Shown here: positions 1 through 12,257 of the stretch, one piece after another
Numbering within the stretch: the stretch's first letter is position 1
Layout of the letters: the number at the start of each line of letters is the position of its first letter
Origin: Tribonema minus
Lineage: Eukaryota > Sar > Xanthophyceae > Tribonematales > Tribonemataceae
Direction of reading: 5' to 3'
Length of the DNA stretch: 64,000 bases
Assembly: GCA_017506865.1 (NCBI GenBank)
Contig: JAFCMP010000025.1
Coordinates: forward strand, 186,001-250,000
Translations under genes and position numbers: made by a program
The notes under the pieces: generated by a model
Told to the model about the DNA's origin: nothing
The model's input: only the letters and a program-made list of their open reading frames with translations
Databases searched by the model: none

Positions 1-1597
1 CATACCTCTACCATATACCCTTGCAAGGTCTCCAAAACAGTTCAACTCTACAACACAAAGTTCAACTTGCCTAATACAAGTTTCACACGATGCGAGACAC
101 TTGACAGCTGATTGGCATATGACGTATTTGCCTGCGGGCTATGGCCGTGCACTCACTCGCCTCGGGCTTCAAGAGATCTAGCAGACATGTTGCTCAACAT
201 CTGGCCGTCAAAGAACAAAACTAATGCACCGCACTGTATACTGCCTATCTGAAGTTGGCATTGAAGTCTCAATACACTGCATGCTGCTTGCTTGCTGCAG
301 GACTTGGAGTACATTGTGGGTTCACTCACTGTGCTCGTCATGTGGCGCAGCATGTACGCCTACCTGTTTGGCACCGGCGATTAAACAGCACCGCTCTACA
401 CACACACCCAGTTAGCCTTCCACGTCTCCCATCTAGCGGCCGGCGACCACGTCTAGCTTTACATTATAATGTTACGGGTATACCACGCTTTTTATATGTT
501 TGGTCTGAGAGGGGCACCTGCGGCGTCGGCGGCGGCAGCATGACTGGGGTTGCAGTCAGGGGCGCATATAGCGCGCCCCGAGCCGCCCCTCCGTGAATTC
601 ATGAAAATGGCAGCCCTTCTGGTTACTGGTCACAGGTATACACGGCCCCTTGCGGGGGAGGTAGGGGGGAGGGGGGGGGGAGTGCTGACCGCCGCCGTTT
701 CCGCAGCTGTTGGCGGTGCGGCCCGTGCTGCATTTTCGGTACATGAACACTAGTAGAAGCATATCCTGCAAGGCGCCATCGTGACGTGTCTTGCTTCGTC
801 ATTCTTCAACTTGATGTTTGCTGTCGCTCGTGCGCTGCCTCGTGCCTGCATGCCAACCTGCGCGATGTGCAGCTTTGCAATAATCAGTGCGCACGCCAGT
901 GACACTTCACAATAAGTCTGGTCTTGCGTCCGCTGCTGCGCGGATAGCGACCGTTGCGAAGCCTAGGCCACGTCGCCGTCCATGCCTGTGGCAACTTCAA
1001 GTGGGAGCACTGGTGACTTGCCTTTGCTTACACCGCGTATGGCGCACATCACGTGCAGCATGCTGCCAACCAATGTACATGTAAGCAGTGCAAAGTTTTC
1101 ATATTTCAATGTCAACTGGAAGCGGCCCAGCTTCATCAAACGTGACACGCTGTTGCCGCAGCTAGTTTATTCTTCTCGAGTTGAATGTGCCTCACTACAC
1201 ATCACGAGTTTTTGTGTTGAGATCACTACCCACGCCACATGTTGCCGCGCGCATTTACCGGTCAGTGCGCCGCAGATTTCAAGCTGCACCAGCAATCGCA
1301 TCAATAGCGGCATGCACGTGTCTTGTCTGCGGAATTTGCACGCGGCGATTGCGCTTCTGTTAGCATGCTTGCAACTGTCATAATCACGAAATTCAGGCGT
1401 CATACGCGTACGTCAACACACAGTCAGGCAGACACTAAAATACACGGGCAACACCGCGACTGAGTTGTTCATTCAGCATCGATGCAAATCTGGCTGGAAG
1501 CCGCCGCCAAACACAACACCGCTTTTCGAAACAACGAATGCACAAACTTCAACTTGCAGCGGCTCATGCCAAACGGCGCTCTTCAAAACACGATCAG
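1..1597. other. no recognisable gene
   Basis: No reading frame here shows a recognisable domain or a coherent splice structure. It is the 3' flank of the ATAD3-type gene, which ends at 1702 on the minus strand. Short ORFs present look like chance frames. Confidence 0.5.
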
Positions 1598-1651
1598 CGC
1601 GTCTCTCTCCGGCGTAGACTCATCGCTCGCGACGGCCTCCGCCAGGGCGCA
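1598..1651 (-). repeat. echo of ATAD3 3' coding end
   Basis: About 53 bp nearly repeats 1711-1763, which encodes the last residues and stop region of the ATAD3-type protein. The copy lies about 112 bp further downstream of the gene, so the terminal coding end has been tandemly duplicated into the 3' flank. Confidence 0.75.
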
Positions 1652-1701
1652 CCCACAAGTTCAACTTGCAGTAGAGCATGCAAAGTGACGCCCCACGCGC
1701 A

Positions 1702-4700
1702 TCACGACCCGCGCGTCTCTTCCGGCGTAGACTCATCGCTCGCGCCGACCTCCGCCAGGCGCGTCACCTCCGGAGGCGCCCCGCCCCCCCCGCCCCGCCG
1801 TCCCCCCCCTCCCCCTTCCCCCCCACTCGGCGCAGCCCGCGCCGCCGCCGTCGCCGCCGCCGCCGCCGCCGATGCGTACAGCGAGCCGCGCTGCGTGCGC
1901 GCGTACTCGCGCAGCTTCCAGTCGACGACGGCGCGCCACAGCGGCGGCGTCAGTGCGCACGCGTCGGAGCCGTACGCGGCGGCCTGCGCGGCGAGCACGA
2001 GCTTCGCAATGTCGCGGCCGCTGAGGCCGGCGCTGCGGCGCGCGAGGTCGTCCGCGGCGGCGGCGTCGTAGGCCACGGCGGAGGTGTCGATGAGCCCCTG
2101 CGGTGCGATGGAGCAGCAGGGCAGCGACGTTGAGCACGCGCACTTACAAAAACAGTAGCGCCAACTGCAGTGTGCGCTGCAGCGCGCGAGGTCGGCCGCG
2201 GCGGCGCCATCGTCATAGCACATCGCGGCCGTGTTGATGAGCCCCTGCGGTGCGGATGGAAAACAGCGCTGAGCCTGAGTAGGCGCAATTGTAGACTACT
2301 AGTCGTACTATGAACGTGGATCTGCAACCGCTGGTGAAAAGAGCAGCACAAGGCTGCTGGTGGATGGTCAAAGCAGCGGCGATTGCAGTGCGCACTGCGG
2401 CGCGCGAGGTCGTCCGCAGCGGCGGCACCGTAGGCCATGGCGGAGGTGTCGATGAGCCCCTGCGGTGCAATGGAGCAGTGGGCGGCGATGCTGAGTACGC
2501 ACACTTCACAAATAGTAGTGCCAATTGCAACGTGCGCTGCGGCGCGCGAGGTCGTCCGCCGCGGCGACGTCGTAGGCCATGGCGGACGTATCGATGAGCT
2601 CAAGCGGTGCGATTGAGCAGCGGCGGTGATCCTGAGTACCATCTAGTACTGCGTAACAGTATGAGTGGACCAAGTTCCAGAGTACCTAGATCTAGTACTG
2701 CTGCATCAGTATGAGTGGACCAAATTTCGGAATCTTCGACCTTGGTTTGAAGACTCAGACGCATCTCTCAAGCGCAGCAGACCACCGCAAGTTTGGACAA
2801 ACGTTACGCCAGCTACATTTGGGCTTTGCGCAGTGGGTCGCTCGGCCATCAGACAAGTGGATTGCTGTTGAACCGGTCGAAGGCGCAAATGAAATGCGGC
2901 AGGGCAAAGTATGTTTGCCTTGCAGCAGCAAGTGAAAGGATATGTGATGACATGGATGCCTGTGATGCAGTTCAACTTCAAGTGGCCTTAAAGTTCAACG
3001 CTTGTCCTCCGCACTGGCCGTCAGCCCTTGTTGACACGCAAGCCGACGCACGGCGCCAGTGCACGTCGTGTACACAGAGAGCTGAAATGGCAGGGCAGTC
3101 AGTGCCGCGAGACACGCAACACGTACGCATGCAATGTAATCTGGCGCAGCCCGGCTTTGATACGGTATGTATGTCAGCTCGCACCAGCGACACATCCACA
3201 CACGGCCGAAGACACTATGCGGCAAGGCTCTGCTGCGCTGAGCACTGCGGTATCAAAGGGGTCAGTTAGGGCTAGGGTTAGGGTTAGGGCGAGATTTGGG
3301 GTTACTGTTACTGCTGCGCGGTGTGCCTCTCATAGAGCGTGTAGCACACATGCCCCACTTTGGGGGGCGCGCTCGCGTGCAGCTTTCGGTTAGGGTTTAG
3401 GGTTAGGGTTGGGGTTGGGTTAACCCTAACCCTAACCCATGCGACACATGAGTCATCACCTCTGTCTGTCCCATTTGAGAATGGCAGCGTAAGTGCATTT
3501 GCCAGGGCTGCGTGAGGGAGCCCAGTAAGTTGGGCTTAGGGTTAGGGTTAGCCGAACCGTGAGTCCCGTTTTGGGTCCCTACATCTCCACAGCGACGTTG
3601 TCAAGAAACGGCAGTCAGGACGCACCTGTAATGGCGCCCAGAGGCAGTTGTGGAGCCTCTGCAGCGAGCGTGTCAAGCACGGCGCAATAGGCCTATACTA
3701 AGAACATGCTACGCATTCAACGCGCCGCTATATACATGTCACAGTTACAGCGCACTTCTGCAGCAGCGCACAGCGCTGCGCCGAGCGCCGCTTTATCGAG
3801 TGGCGTGCCATGTGCTTCTCGTAAAGCATGACTCACACACAAATATGCACCGCTATGCAACAATCGGAACGCACCTGCGATGGCACCCAGAGCCTCCGCA
3901 GCAGCGAGCCGCGCTGTGTTGAGCGCTGCTGTATCGAGTGGCGCGCAATGTGCGTGTCGTAAAACATGTCGCACACGCATGTTCGCCGCCCATTTACCAG
4001 TAACAATCAGGACCGACCTGCGTTGGCGCCCAGACGCGGCCGCGGACCATCCGCAGCAGCGAGCCGCGCTGTGTTGAGCGCTGCTGTATCGAGTGGCGCG
4101 CGATGTGCGTCTCGTAGAACATGTCACACACACAGGGATACACTGCTATGCAACAGCCAGGACGCACCTGCGATGGCGCCCAAAAGCGCCCACGGAGCCT
4201 CCGCAGCAGCGAGCCGCGCTGCGTTGAGCGCTGCTGAATCGAGCGGCGCGCGATGTACGTGTCGTAGAACATGTCGCACATGCACATATGCACCGCTGTG
4301 TAACAATCAGCACACACCTGCGATGGCGCCCAGAGCCGTTGCAGCAGCGAGCCGCGCTGTGTTGAGCGCTGCTGTATCGAGTGGCGCGCTATGTACGTGT
4401 TGTAAAACATGTCGCACATGCGCCGGCGCTGGGCGCGCTCCGGCAGCGGCAGCTCTATCATATCGTCCACCCTGTTTAGCAGCGGCGTGTGAGCCATGGA
4501 GTCCTTGTTTGAGTAATTGAGTCGTTGGTGGAGTAATGGGGTCATTGCTGAGCATGACTGCGACTAACGTGGCCGAGCATTGTGCTGTGACCATGTCGCT
4601 TGCTCTTTGAGCGGACGTGTTTTGGAAGGATTCGAGAGTACGTGCGGTCACGCCAGCGCGAAATACGGCAATCATCTGACCTGAAGATAGCGATCACAAA

Positions 4701-7700
4701 ACCTTTGCTGCAAAAGCTTTGCTGCCAATGTCAGCCTGATCGAAGCATGGGGAAGGCATGCTGGCTGACATGGAGTACGTGCAGTGCAGACTACGTCGCT
4801 GCATAGCATGTCTACAATGGTAATACACCACACCGCCCGGCCTTCTCCCAGGGGCTTTATGAGTACAAATTCATGCGTACTGATTAATGCGTACTGAACA
4901 TGTCGCATGTATGTCTTCCAATGATGATCACCATACAGCATGCGTAGACCTTGTTCTGCCCCATGCCACGCAAATTGCTTACTGCACCGTTGGCAGTTTG
5001 ATCTGTGCTGGGCACTGCTAAACCTGGTGTCCACTAACCCTACCAATAACCCTAAATTTACATTCCAGTGTGATTCGCTTTGTGAAGCCCTGCAATTGAA
5101 GCTGATTATGGCTAGTTTATTCCATGCTCATCGTTGCGGCAAGGCTTTGGTGGCGAGCGTTCGTAACCCTAACCCTAAACCTGCCGCACGATCACAAACG
5201 CGTCTCCGGCTCAATACCAGCACCTATTACATGGGTGAAGTTGCATCCTCTCTGAGCCATACCGCCACATAAGGCCATGCACGTATAATGCATGCATGTC
5301 CAATGCCCTAATTCATGCTGAGCAAAGCTGACAGCGCGCGATGGGCACCCCCCTGACTTGGCACATGCAGAATTAGGGTTAGAGTTAGGGTTATCCACAA
5401 CGTTGACTTGGCCAGCGCATCAGCAGCACTGCAAGTCGCTGAACCGCAATCGACCAGCTTCTTGCCAGCAACACTTCACGCAGAGAGTACGTAACTGCGG
5501 CACGTACGTTATACTTCAACTCCAGCAGTACGTACAATCACGTGATCATCCAGGCGGAGCACTGTGCTTCCTGGAAACTTCTTGAAGAATACCTCTTGAG
5601 CGATGAGTCCTGAAGCACTATTCCTGAAGTGTCTTGACGCTGTGCATGACCGTTTCGTACACATTGCAGAAGTGCACTTCGACGCGCTTCGAAGCACACG
5701 TATGCAGACTACACATGGCAGTTGCACAGCTGCACGTGCCGCAGCGCTGTCCAGTATCGTCTCCAAGTCGCTCGGTTGGCTCTAACCCTAACCCTAACCC
5801 GAACTCTAATCCACCAAAAGTGTACACCTGCAAAGCACATACATCACTAGTTTTATTACACATACAGACAGACGGTACACATGGCAGTTACGCAGCTACG
5901 GCGTGCCGCAGCGCTGACCTGTCCAGTACGGCCTCCTCTCCAGGCCATACTGCTATACAGTGCACGCATAATGTATGCATATTCAATGCGCGCCCTGATT
6001 CATGCTGAGCAAAGCTGACAGTGCGCGATGGTCACCCCCCAGACTTTGGCAAAGGTTAGGATTAGGGTCACGGTGTTACCTAACCCTAGCCTAGCCCTAG
6101 CCCTCACTGCACAGCTACGCGTGCTGAGCACTGACCTGTCCAGTATGGCCTCCTCCAAGTCGCTCGGGCGGCTCGTCGTGAGCACCAGCATGAAGCGCGC
6201 GCTCGGCTCACTCGTGTGGTACAGCAGCGTGTTCAGGCAGTTGAGCGCTGCCTCTCCCATGCGCAACCGCCGTAACCGCCGGTCCCCCGCGCACGCCTCC
6301 GCCTCGTCGATCACCAGGACCATTCCTCGCGGACAGTTCCTGGCCCAGTCCAGCAGGCGGTGCAGCGCGCTCACGGCGACGTTGCCGAGCGGCGCGAGGT
6401 CTCCTCCGGACATTATCGCAAAGTCCAGGCCGCACAGCTGCGCGAGGCGCCGCGCGATGAGCGTCTTGCCTGCGGGAGGGGGGGGGTAGGTGTGTAGGTG
6501 ACTTAGGGTTAGGGTGAGGGTTAGACAGTCTCGCATGCCTCAGCCCTGGTAGCAAGAGAGCGCGTGGGCAGCGCTGCCATGTCTGTCTGGCGATGAGCGT
6601 CTCGCCTGCGGGCAAGCGACGGCGATGAGAGGGCAATGGGGGTATGTAGGTATATAGGGGACTTAGGGTTAGGGTTAGGACTACGTTATGTACACGTGCC
6701 TCAGCCTCGCTACCAACAGGGCATAGGAGCGCTGCCGTGTCCGCCCGGTGATCAGCGTCTTGCCTGCGGGGCGAGGGGCGGCAATGAGGGGCAAGAGTGG
6801 GTAGGTAGCTGGGGTAGGGGACAGTCTGGCAGGCAGCGATGCGACCGATTCAGCCCTGGAATCTACTCTTGCCTGCGGGTGACAGGAGGCAATGAGGGGC
6901 AGCAGCGGGCTTATTGGGTAGGTCAAGTAGAGGATCGTCTGGCATGCCTCAGCCCCGGTAACACGAGGGTGTGGGTAGCGCCGCCGTGCCTGAAGCCTGC
7001 CAGGTCCGTGCTGCAACTGCCGTCCGTAACTGCCATAACTGCAGCTTCAGTCCGCACGGCTCAGGCGGTCTTCGAAAGCTAGCTCGTATGCTGCATGGGT
7101 TACGCAGTGCTGTTGAAGGTGCCGCCCACCGGGCATAAATGCCAGCACTGTAACTGCCGCAACTGCCCGTAACTGCAGCTTCAGCTGCAACTGCCGTCCA
7201 TAACTGCCATGACCGCAGCTTCAGTCCGCATGGCTCAGGGAGTCTTCGATGCCCAGCTCATATGTAGTGCTGTTAAAGAGGGCTGCACATTGTCAGCAAT
7301 GTAACTGCCGCAACTGCCCGTGACCGCAGTGTCAGTCCGCGCAGCTCTGCGAGCCTTCGGAAACCACCTCTCGAAGCCGTCGAAGGCGCTGCACACTGGC
7401 CAATTGGCGATGTCAGCAGAGCGACGCGCTCTGACATGCCTTCACATGCTTTGAAGAGAGGCGTACTCGGTTCTCTGTTTGCAACAGGTAAAAGTCATAC
7501 ACTGTGCCTGGCAGATACATCAGCAATGCTGCGCGCCCCCTGCCATGCCTTTACATGCTTCAGAGAGTACTCACTGCAAAGTAGCACATGTGGTTCTCTG
7601 TTTGCAACAGGCAGAAACCCATACACAAGCCATACATGCAACCTGTGCCCGGCGGCCCATGCAGCAGCACGTGCCTCAGCGGTGCCCTCCGCCATTGTTC

Positions 7701-10700
7701 ACATGCTTGTGAGAGTACTTCAATGTAGCGCGTTTGGTTCCCTACTTGAAGGCAAGTAGCCATACATGCATACCTGTGCCGGGCGGCGCGTGCAGCAGCA
7801 CGTGCTCTAGAGAGTACTTCAACTGTAATTATCGGTTTGCAAAAGTAAGTATCCATACATGCATACCTGTGCCGGGCGGCCCGTGCAGCAGCACGTGCCG
7901 CAGCGGCGCCCCCCTCTCACGCGCCCCCCTCACCCCCTCCACCACCCCCGCCAGCCTCTCCTCCAGCGCCGCATTCACCACAACCCCCTCAATCCCCCCG
8001 CTGCCGCCGCCGCCGTCACCAAGCGCCGCCGCCGCCCGCCGCCGCCGCTGCCGCCGCCGCCGCCACGCCGCGGCCACAACACCCGGCACCACCCACGACA
8101 GCGCCTCCGCCGCCAGAGACCCCGAGCGCGATGTCTCGCGCACGAGCGCGGGCTTCGCAAAGTGACGCTCCGCAGCTTCCGCCGCGCCGCGCGCCGCCGC
8201 GCGCGCCGCCAGCGCCGCCGCCATGAGCGCCAGCGCCAGCAGCGCGGCGCGCGCGGCGACGGCGGGGTTCTCGAGCAGCGCCGCCGCGGCGCGCGCCGCC
8301 AGCGCGAAGAGCTCCGCGACGACGGCGCGAGCGCGCTCGCGGTCCGCTGCGCCCTGCGTCGGCAGCAGCGGCGCGTGGATGCGAATCAATACGTGGGCTT
8401 TCATGTGACTCTGCGTGGGCTGTAAGTGCGTTGCACAAGGGTCCAGTGATGTACTGCTGCGCTGCTGCGCCCGCTGTGCGGTGCCATCGACAATGAGTTC
8501 CATGACAATGGCGTGCGCGCGAGCACGCGGTCCCCCCGCGCCCTGCGCCGGCGGCAGCGGCGCACGGCGTGTGAACGCGCGTTGAAGCAATGTCACAAAC
8601 CAACCGACCTAGGCAAACGGCGAGGACAGGCTCCTCGCTGCACACAGCCGTTGCGCGCATCATTCAACCCTGCATGCATACCCCACCTGCGCAGCGACGC
8701 GCGCCAGCCCGATCCCCTCGTTCGCGCGCGCCGCCGCAGCGCTCTCCGACGCGTGCGCCGCCGCCGCCGCGCGCCGCACGTCCGCGGCAGCGCGCGCCGC
8801 CGCCGCGTCCGCGCGCGCCGCCGCCGCCAGCGCCGCGCGCTCCGCGCCGCGCCGCGCCGCCTCCATGCGCGCATCGGCGGCGCGCGCGTCGGAGGCCGCG
8901 GCCGCCGCAACTTCAAGTTGAAGTTGGGCACGGCGCGCGGCGACGGCGCGGACGCTGCGCGCCTCTGCAGCGCGTGTGACGTTGCGCGCCGCCTCTGCCG
9001 CCGCCGCCGCGCGCCGCCGGTGCTGCAGCCGCTCGCGCGCTGCCTCCACCTGGTGCGGGCGGCGGCGGTGGATTTAAAGAGTGTGCGATGTGCGCAACAT
9101 CGTGCAGGAGAGATTAGGGGGTGTTGTTTTGGCGACCTTCAACTTGCGGAAGGGAAGCATGCGCATTTTTTTGAGAAATGCCATAGCTAGAATCGCCGCA
9201 AACTGGCACACTACTCAACCTAGATTGATGTTGCCGTAATGCTTCGCCTCTGGGACACACTGGATGACGTGGTGCAGACCTTTCAAGGTTGCAAGCTGCC
9301 TTTTCTGAGTAGAGAGAGCTCACCTTTGGTCCCAACATAATGCTCCAAGAGCCAAAGGTGCATTAGGGTTAGGTTAGGGTTAGGGTTAGGGTTAGGGCTA
9401 AATGGCCTGCCCAGTAGTACTAATCCAAATGCAGCCACTAAACGCGTTCAGGCAGGCCGGTGCGCTCGCGTGCCGGGATGCTGGGGAGCCTTTGTTTGTG
9501 CTTTCAAGTACCTCAAGTATGAGAACAAATCAGATCATAACACAACTGTACGAGCACCGCATCTGCATTATAAAGCACCCTCGTTTGCCAGAACTCTGAA
9601 GCTCAGCGTAAGCACTTGCAGTCAGAGCCAGCTTGTGAACACTCAGAATCAGCATCCGCTGCGCTAGCTACGTGCGCTCCAGTTCAGTATTGCATGATTG
9701 TATCAGACACTTGTTGGCAATTCATTGGCTGTCTGTAATGCGTGTGGTGTGAGCTTTTCTCCACATCAGTCAAATCCTACCTCAACGTGTGACGTGCCTT
9801 CACGAGCACCTCTTGGCTTCACTTGAAGTATTCAACATGGGAGGTGCCGCTGTGAGCATCCCATGCATCTCGTGACCTCATTTGAGCGCTGCCTCAATGT
9901 TGGGCATGCCGTGGCAAGCACGTTATCCACGCACGCGCTGGAGTAGTGCCGCTTCGACACAGGCACAACGTGTGACACACTTTTACGAGCACCACGCATC
10001 GATGTCCGCCTGCTAGCATCATTTAACCGCCAATTCCACGTGATGTCCGCCTGCTAGCATCATTTGAATGCCACTTCAACGTGTGACGCACCTTTGCGAG
10101 CGCCACGGAATGCCCTGCCACTTCAAGTTGTGACGCACCTTTGCGAGCACCACATCCGCCTCGGATGCAGCAACCTGCCACTTCAAGTTGTGACGCACGC
10201 TAGCGAGCACCACATCCCCCTTGGATGAGACCTGCCACTTCAAGTTGTGACGCACCTTTGCGAGCACCACATCCGCCTCGGACGCAGCGACCTGCGCCAC
10301 GAGCTGCAGCTGCGCCGCCGCCTGCCACTCCTTCCCCTGCTCCTCCATCATCGCAATGAGGCGCGTGGTGACGCCGCTCGACTCGTGCTCGAGGTGTGCC
10401 ACCAGCTCCGTCGTATTGCTGCATATGTCATACATACACACACAGCATTCCTGCAGTTGTCAGCCATACATGCACATCGTTTCTGCAGTTGTCATACATA
10501 CACACACATGATTCCCGCAGTTGTCATACATACATACGCATTATCGCGATGAGGCGCGTCGTGACACCGCTCGACTCATGCTCGCGCCGCGCCACCAGCT
10601 CCGTCGCACGCCTGCAGACAATGTATGCACATGCATCATCGCGCGATGAGGCTCATTGTGACACCGCTCTACTCGTATGGTCGAGCTGCGCCACCATCTT

Positions 10701-12004
10701 GGTGGCCTCGCAGATCACACATACGAGCCATCACGCTCAGGGCATTGTGGCACCGCTCGGCTCAACTCAAGCCGTACCACCATGCCTTTTGACATTCCTG
10801 CACACATCGAGCATACATGGAAAAACAGCACCCATCACTGCAATAGGGATCGCCGACCGTACATGCAATACGACGATCTACTTCCAGGAGGACTACATGA
10901 TATACGTCGCCGCAATGGACAGCATTGCGACTGTCATACACGCACACAACAGGCTCGATCGTCATGATGAGGAGCTGTGTGACACCGCTCAACTTGTGCT
11001 CAGGGCGCGCCACCATTCTGCCAACTTCAAGAGATCGCTGCAGGAACGCAGCCCCTTACCTGCTATTCAGAATAATCAGTTCAGCCTCTCACCTGATGTC
11101 GTCCTCAAGTGCGTGTGCGCATGCCACGCTCGCCATGAATGAGAACGACTCAAAAGATCGTAGAGCTCTAGGTGACAAGGGATGAATAGCGTCGCCACTT
11201 CAAGAACGCAAGAGGTTGTGAAACGCCCACTACCTCGAGAATCACCTACTACCTCGAAAAACGCATTACTTTGCCCACTAGCTGAAAATTCGTGCTGAAA
11301 CTCACCTGATGTCTACTTCAAGTGCCTGTGCGCCTGCCACGCTCGCCATGAACAGCGGAGCCCAGTCCACCAGCGGGAAGTACTCAATGCGCGCCACGGT
11401 GCCATTCGGCAGCAGCACCGGCATGATGGCTCGAGACACAGCGGCTGGCATCAAGGCTTCCAGTTCCTCAGGCAGCACACCCAGCAGTCTGCGTCCTACG
11501 CGGCGATCGTACTGCCAGCCAGTCGCGCAAAGAACACAAATGAGTGCAGAAAGCACGGCAATGGAGGCCCAAGTTGAAGCTCAGATCATGGGATAATGGT
11601 TGAGATGTCGCACATGCCCGAGGGTCGAAGTTGCAGACCGGAAAAAGCACGAATGAGCGGGGCAAGCCCTGCGACGACAACAGAGGTGCCAGTTGCTCCA
11701 AGGTCGCTCCATTCACACAGCAGAACTCATCATATATGCGTACCTTGTATGTGTATCGCCGCAGTGCCGCCGACTGCAACAGCGCCACATCATCATTGAT
11801 CCTGGCAGATTCATGCACAATGTACGCGGCCCACGGATCCACCATCGCTTCGCCATTTGCGATGGATTGCGTCAAAGATCCTGGTGTCGCCAATTCACCC
11901 GGATCAGCTCCTGCAGCTGATGTCGGTGCACTGCATGGCAGCAGCAAGAATACGACTGAGCAGCAACCCCAATGCAATCGTCGTCGAACGCCTCTGCGCG
12001 TCAT
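1702..12004 (-). CDS. ATAD3-type AAA+ ATPase, 8 exons, 787 aa
   Basis: Exons on the minus strand, 5' to 3': 12004-11744, 11511-11306, 10418-10256, 9049-8687, 8353-7867, 6469-6136, 4471-4318, 2097-1702. All borders are GT-AG, and the total of 2364 nt closes in one frame. Residues about 160-330 are Ala/Arg-rich coiled coil, as in ATAD3. An Ala/Leu-rich hydrophobic stretch and the motif KPALVRETSR follow. The Walker A motif GPPGTGKT is split by an intron, Walker B is VLVIDEAEA, and DRVDDMIELPLP and LSGRDIAKL match the AAA core and C-terminal lid. ATAD3 proteins are inner mitochondrial membrane ATPases linked to nucleoids and contact sites. Oddities: the N-terminus (MTRRGVRRR then VVFLLLPCSA) looks like a secretory signal peptide rather than a mitochondrial presequence. 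The usual sensor-1 Asn is Ser (LVLTTSRP). Human ATAD3A is about 590-630 aa; this one has a longer N-terminus. Identity of the AAA part is secure; that exons 1-3 belong rests on phase and splice fit. Confidence 0.85.
2174..2640 (-). repeat. three echoes of ATAD3 exon 8 acceptor
   Basis: Copies of the exon 8 start plus its AG acceptor occur with equivalent borders at 2244, 2459 and 2601; the true border is 2097. Spacings are 147, 215 and 142 bp. Each copy retains an open codon-like frame (LARRSA preceded by a DTSAMAY-like segment) and an AG. They lie in the last intron, just upstream of the genuine exon. Confidence 0.85.
3265..3440. repeat. interstitial telomere-like repeats
   Basis: Two short runs of TTAGGG (3265-3296 and 3386-3420) are followed by CCCTAACCC in opposite orientation (3421-3440). 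They lie inside the last ATAD3 intron. Confidence 0.85.
3626..4283 (-). repeat. tandem echoes of ATAD3 exon 7 donor
   Basis: The 3' part of exon 7 and its GT donor (true border 4318) recur with borders at 4168, 4018, 3875 and about 3626, plus a degraded unit at about 3745-3835. The first two periods are exactly 150 bp, a multiple of three, so the nearest copies stay in frame with the exon. Each near copy encodes a CDMFYxTxIARxSIQQ-like peptide. Decay rises with distance from the true exon. Confidence 0.9.
5278..6068. repeat. direct repeat pair in ATAD3 intron 6
   Basis: The segment 5278-5393 matches 5961-6068: both contain an ATGCATGCAT-like word, the phrase CATGCTGAGCAAAGCTGACA, a C-run and then TTAGGG-like repeats. 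This is a roughly 110 bp duplication separated by about 680 bp. Confidence 0.75.
5735..5953 (-). repeat. two echoes of ATAD3 exon 6 donor
   Basis: Copies at about 5735-5783 and 5898-5953 repeat the exon 6 end (true border 6136), including the CTGTCCAGTA core and the preceding TCCAAGTCGCTCGG coding words. They are separated by telomere-like and unrelated intron sequence. Confidence 0.75.
6585..6930 (-). repeat. three echoes of ATAD3 exon 6 acceptor
   Basis: The Walker A exon start and its acceptor (true border 6469) recur near 6607, 6763 and 6872 with the word CTTGCCTGCGGG or close variants. Each is followed by similar purine-rich intron sequence (GGCAATGAGGGG). The copies lie upstream of the genuine acceptor in transcript direction. 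Confidence 0.8.
7640..7810 (-). repeat. echoes of ATAD3 exon 5 donor (P-loop half)
   Basis: Two copies of the exon end encoding HVLLHGPPGTG and its donor occur with borders near 7774 and 7643; the true border is 7867. Flanking CATACATGCA is shared. A third, weak copy may lie near 7502. Confidence 0.85.
8470..8560 (-). repeat. echo of ATAD3 exon 5 acceptor
   Basis: A diverged copy of the exon 5 start (encoding a QGAGGPRARA-like peptide versus QGAADRERARA in the true exon at 8353) with its CGCAG acceptor lies about 190 bp upstream of the real acceptor in transcript direction. Confidence 0.8.
9363..9400. repeat. interstitial telomere-like repeat
   Basis: A run of about six TTAGGG units with one shortened unit lies in ATAD3 intron 3. 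On the transcribed strand it reads CCCTAA, the acceptor-side orientation common in this window. Confidence 0.9.
10083..10253 (-). repeat. echoes of ATAD3 exon 3 donor
   Basis: Three copies of the exon end encoding EADVVLAK plus the following GTGCGTCACAACTTGAAGTG intron start occur with borders near 10199, 10139 and 10092; the true border is 10256. Spacing is only 47-60 bp. Confidence 0.85.
10538..11040 (-). repeat. four echoes of ATAD3 exon 3 acceptor
   Basis: Segments at about 10538-10616, 10637-10722, 10734-10795 and 10957-11040 are diverged copies of the exon 3 5' part (encoding TELVAHLEHESSGVTTRL in the true exon). Several keep the GTGACACCGCTC core and an upstream pyrimidine/AG-like border. 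Confidence 0.8.
11094..11150 (-). repeat. echo of ATAD3 exon 2 donor
   Basis: The sequence CACCTGATGTC through CGCTCGCCATGAA repeats the true donor side of exon 2 (11301-11352) about 210 bp further into the intron. Confidence 0.8.
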
Positions 12005-12257
12005 TGGGCAGGCAACCCAGCGCGAGACTTCAACGGTTTAAACTCAAACTGCAAATTGAAGTTTGTGTTTGAGAAGCACACGAGGTGTGGGGGAAGGCTG
12101 CCGATTGGCTGGCCAGCTTTGCTGATGAAGCCTTAAACAGAAGAGTCAGGCCACGAAGGGGGGTACGATCGCGTGTGTGCGAGGTCCTTGTGTTAGTGGG
12201 GGATCCGCTTCAGGCAGGAGGTGCTGGGTGCTGTGAGCAGCTTCCAACTCGCTCAAC
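12005..12257. promoter_or_regulatory. divergent promoter, ATAD3 / Sec5
   Basis: Only 253 bp separate the inferred start codons of the two divergent genes, so this spacer must hold both promoters unless there are undetected non-coding exons. A palindromic pair (CTCAAACTGCAAATTG with AAGTTTGTGTTTGAG) lies at 12043-12072. No TATA box was seen. Confidence 0.5.

Noticed and set aside
2174-2640. Echo copies treated as additional true ATAD3 exons
   Set aside because: Each duplicates the same exon start; including them would repeat the lid segment and they end without usable donors. The genuine exon is the one that continues to the C-terminus and stop.
3265-3440. Telomere-like repeats taken as a chromosome end
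   Set aside because: The runs are short, degenerate, in both orientations and scattered through introns of continuous genes, so they are interstitial.
3626-4471. Tandem units considered as a CRISPR array
   Set aside because: Units are copies of an ATAD3 exon end with splice sites in a eukaryotic intron; there are no short identical repeats with unique spacers.
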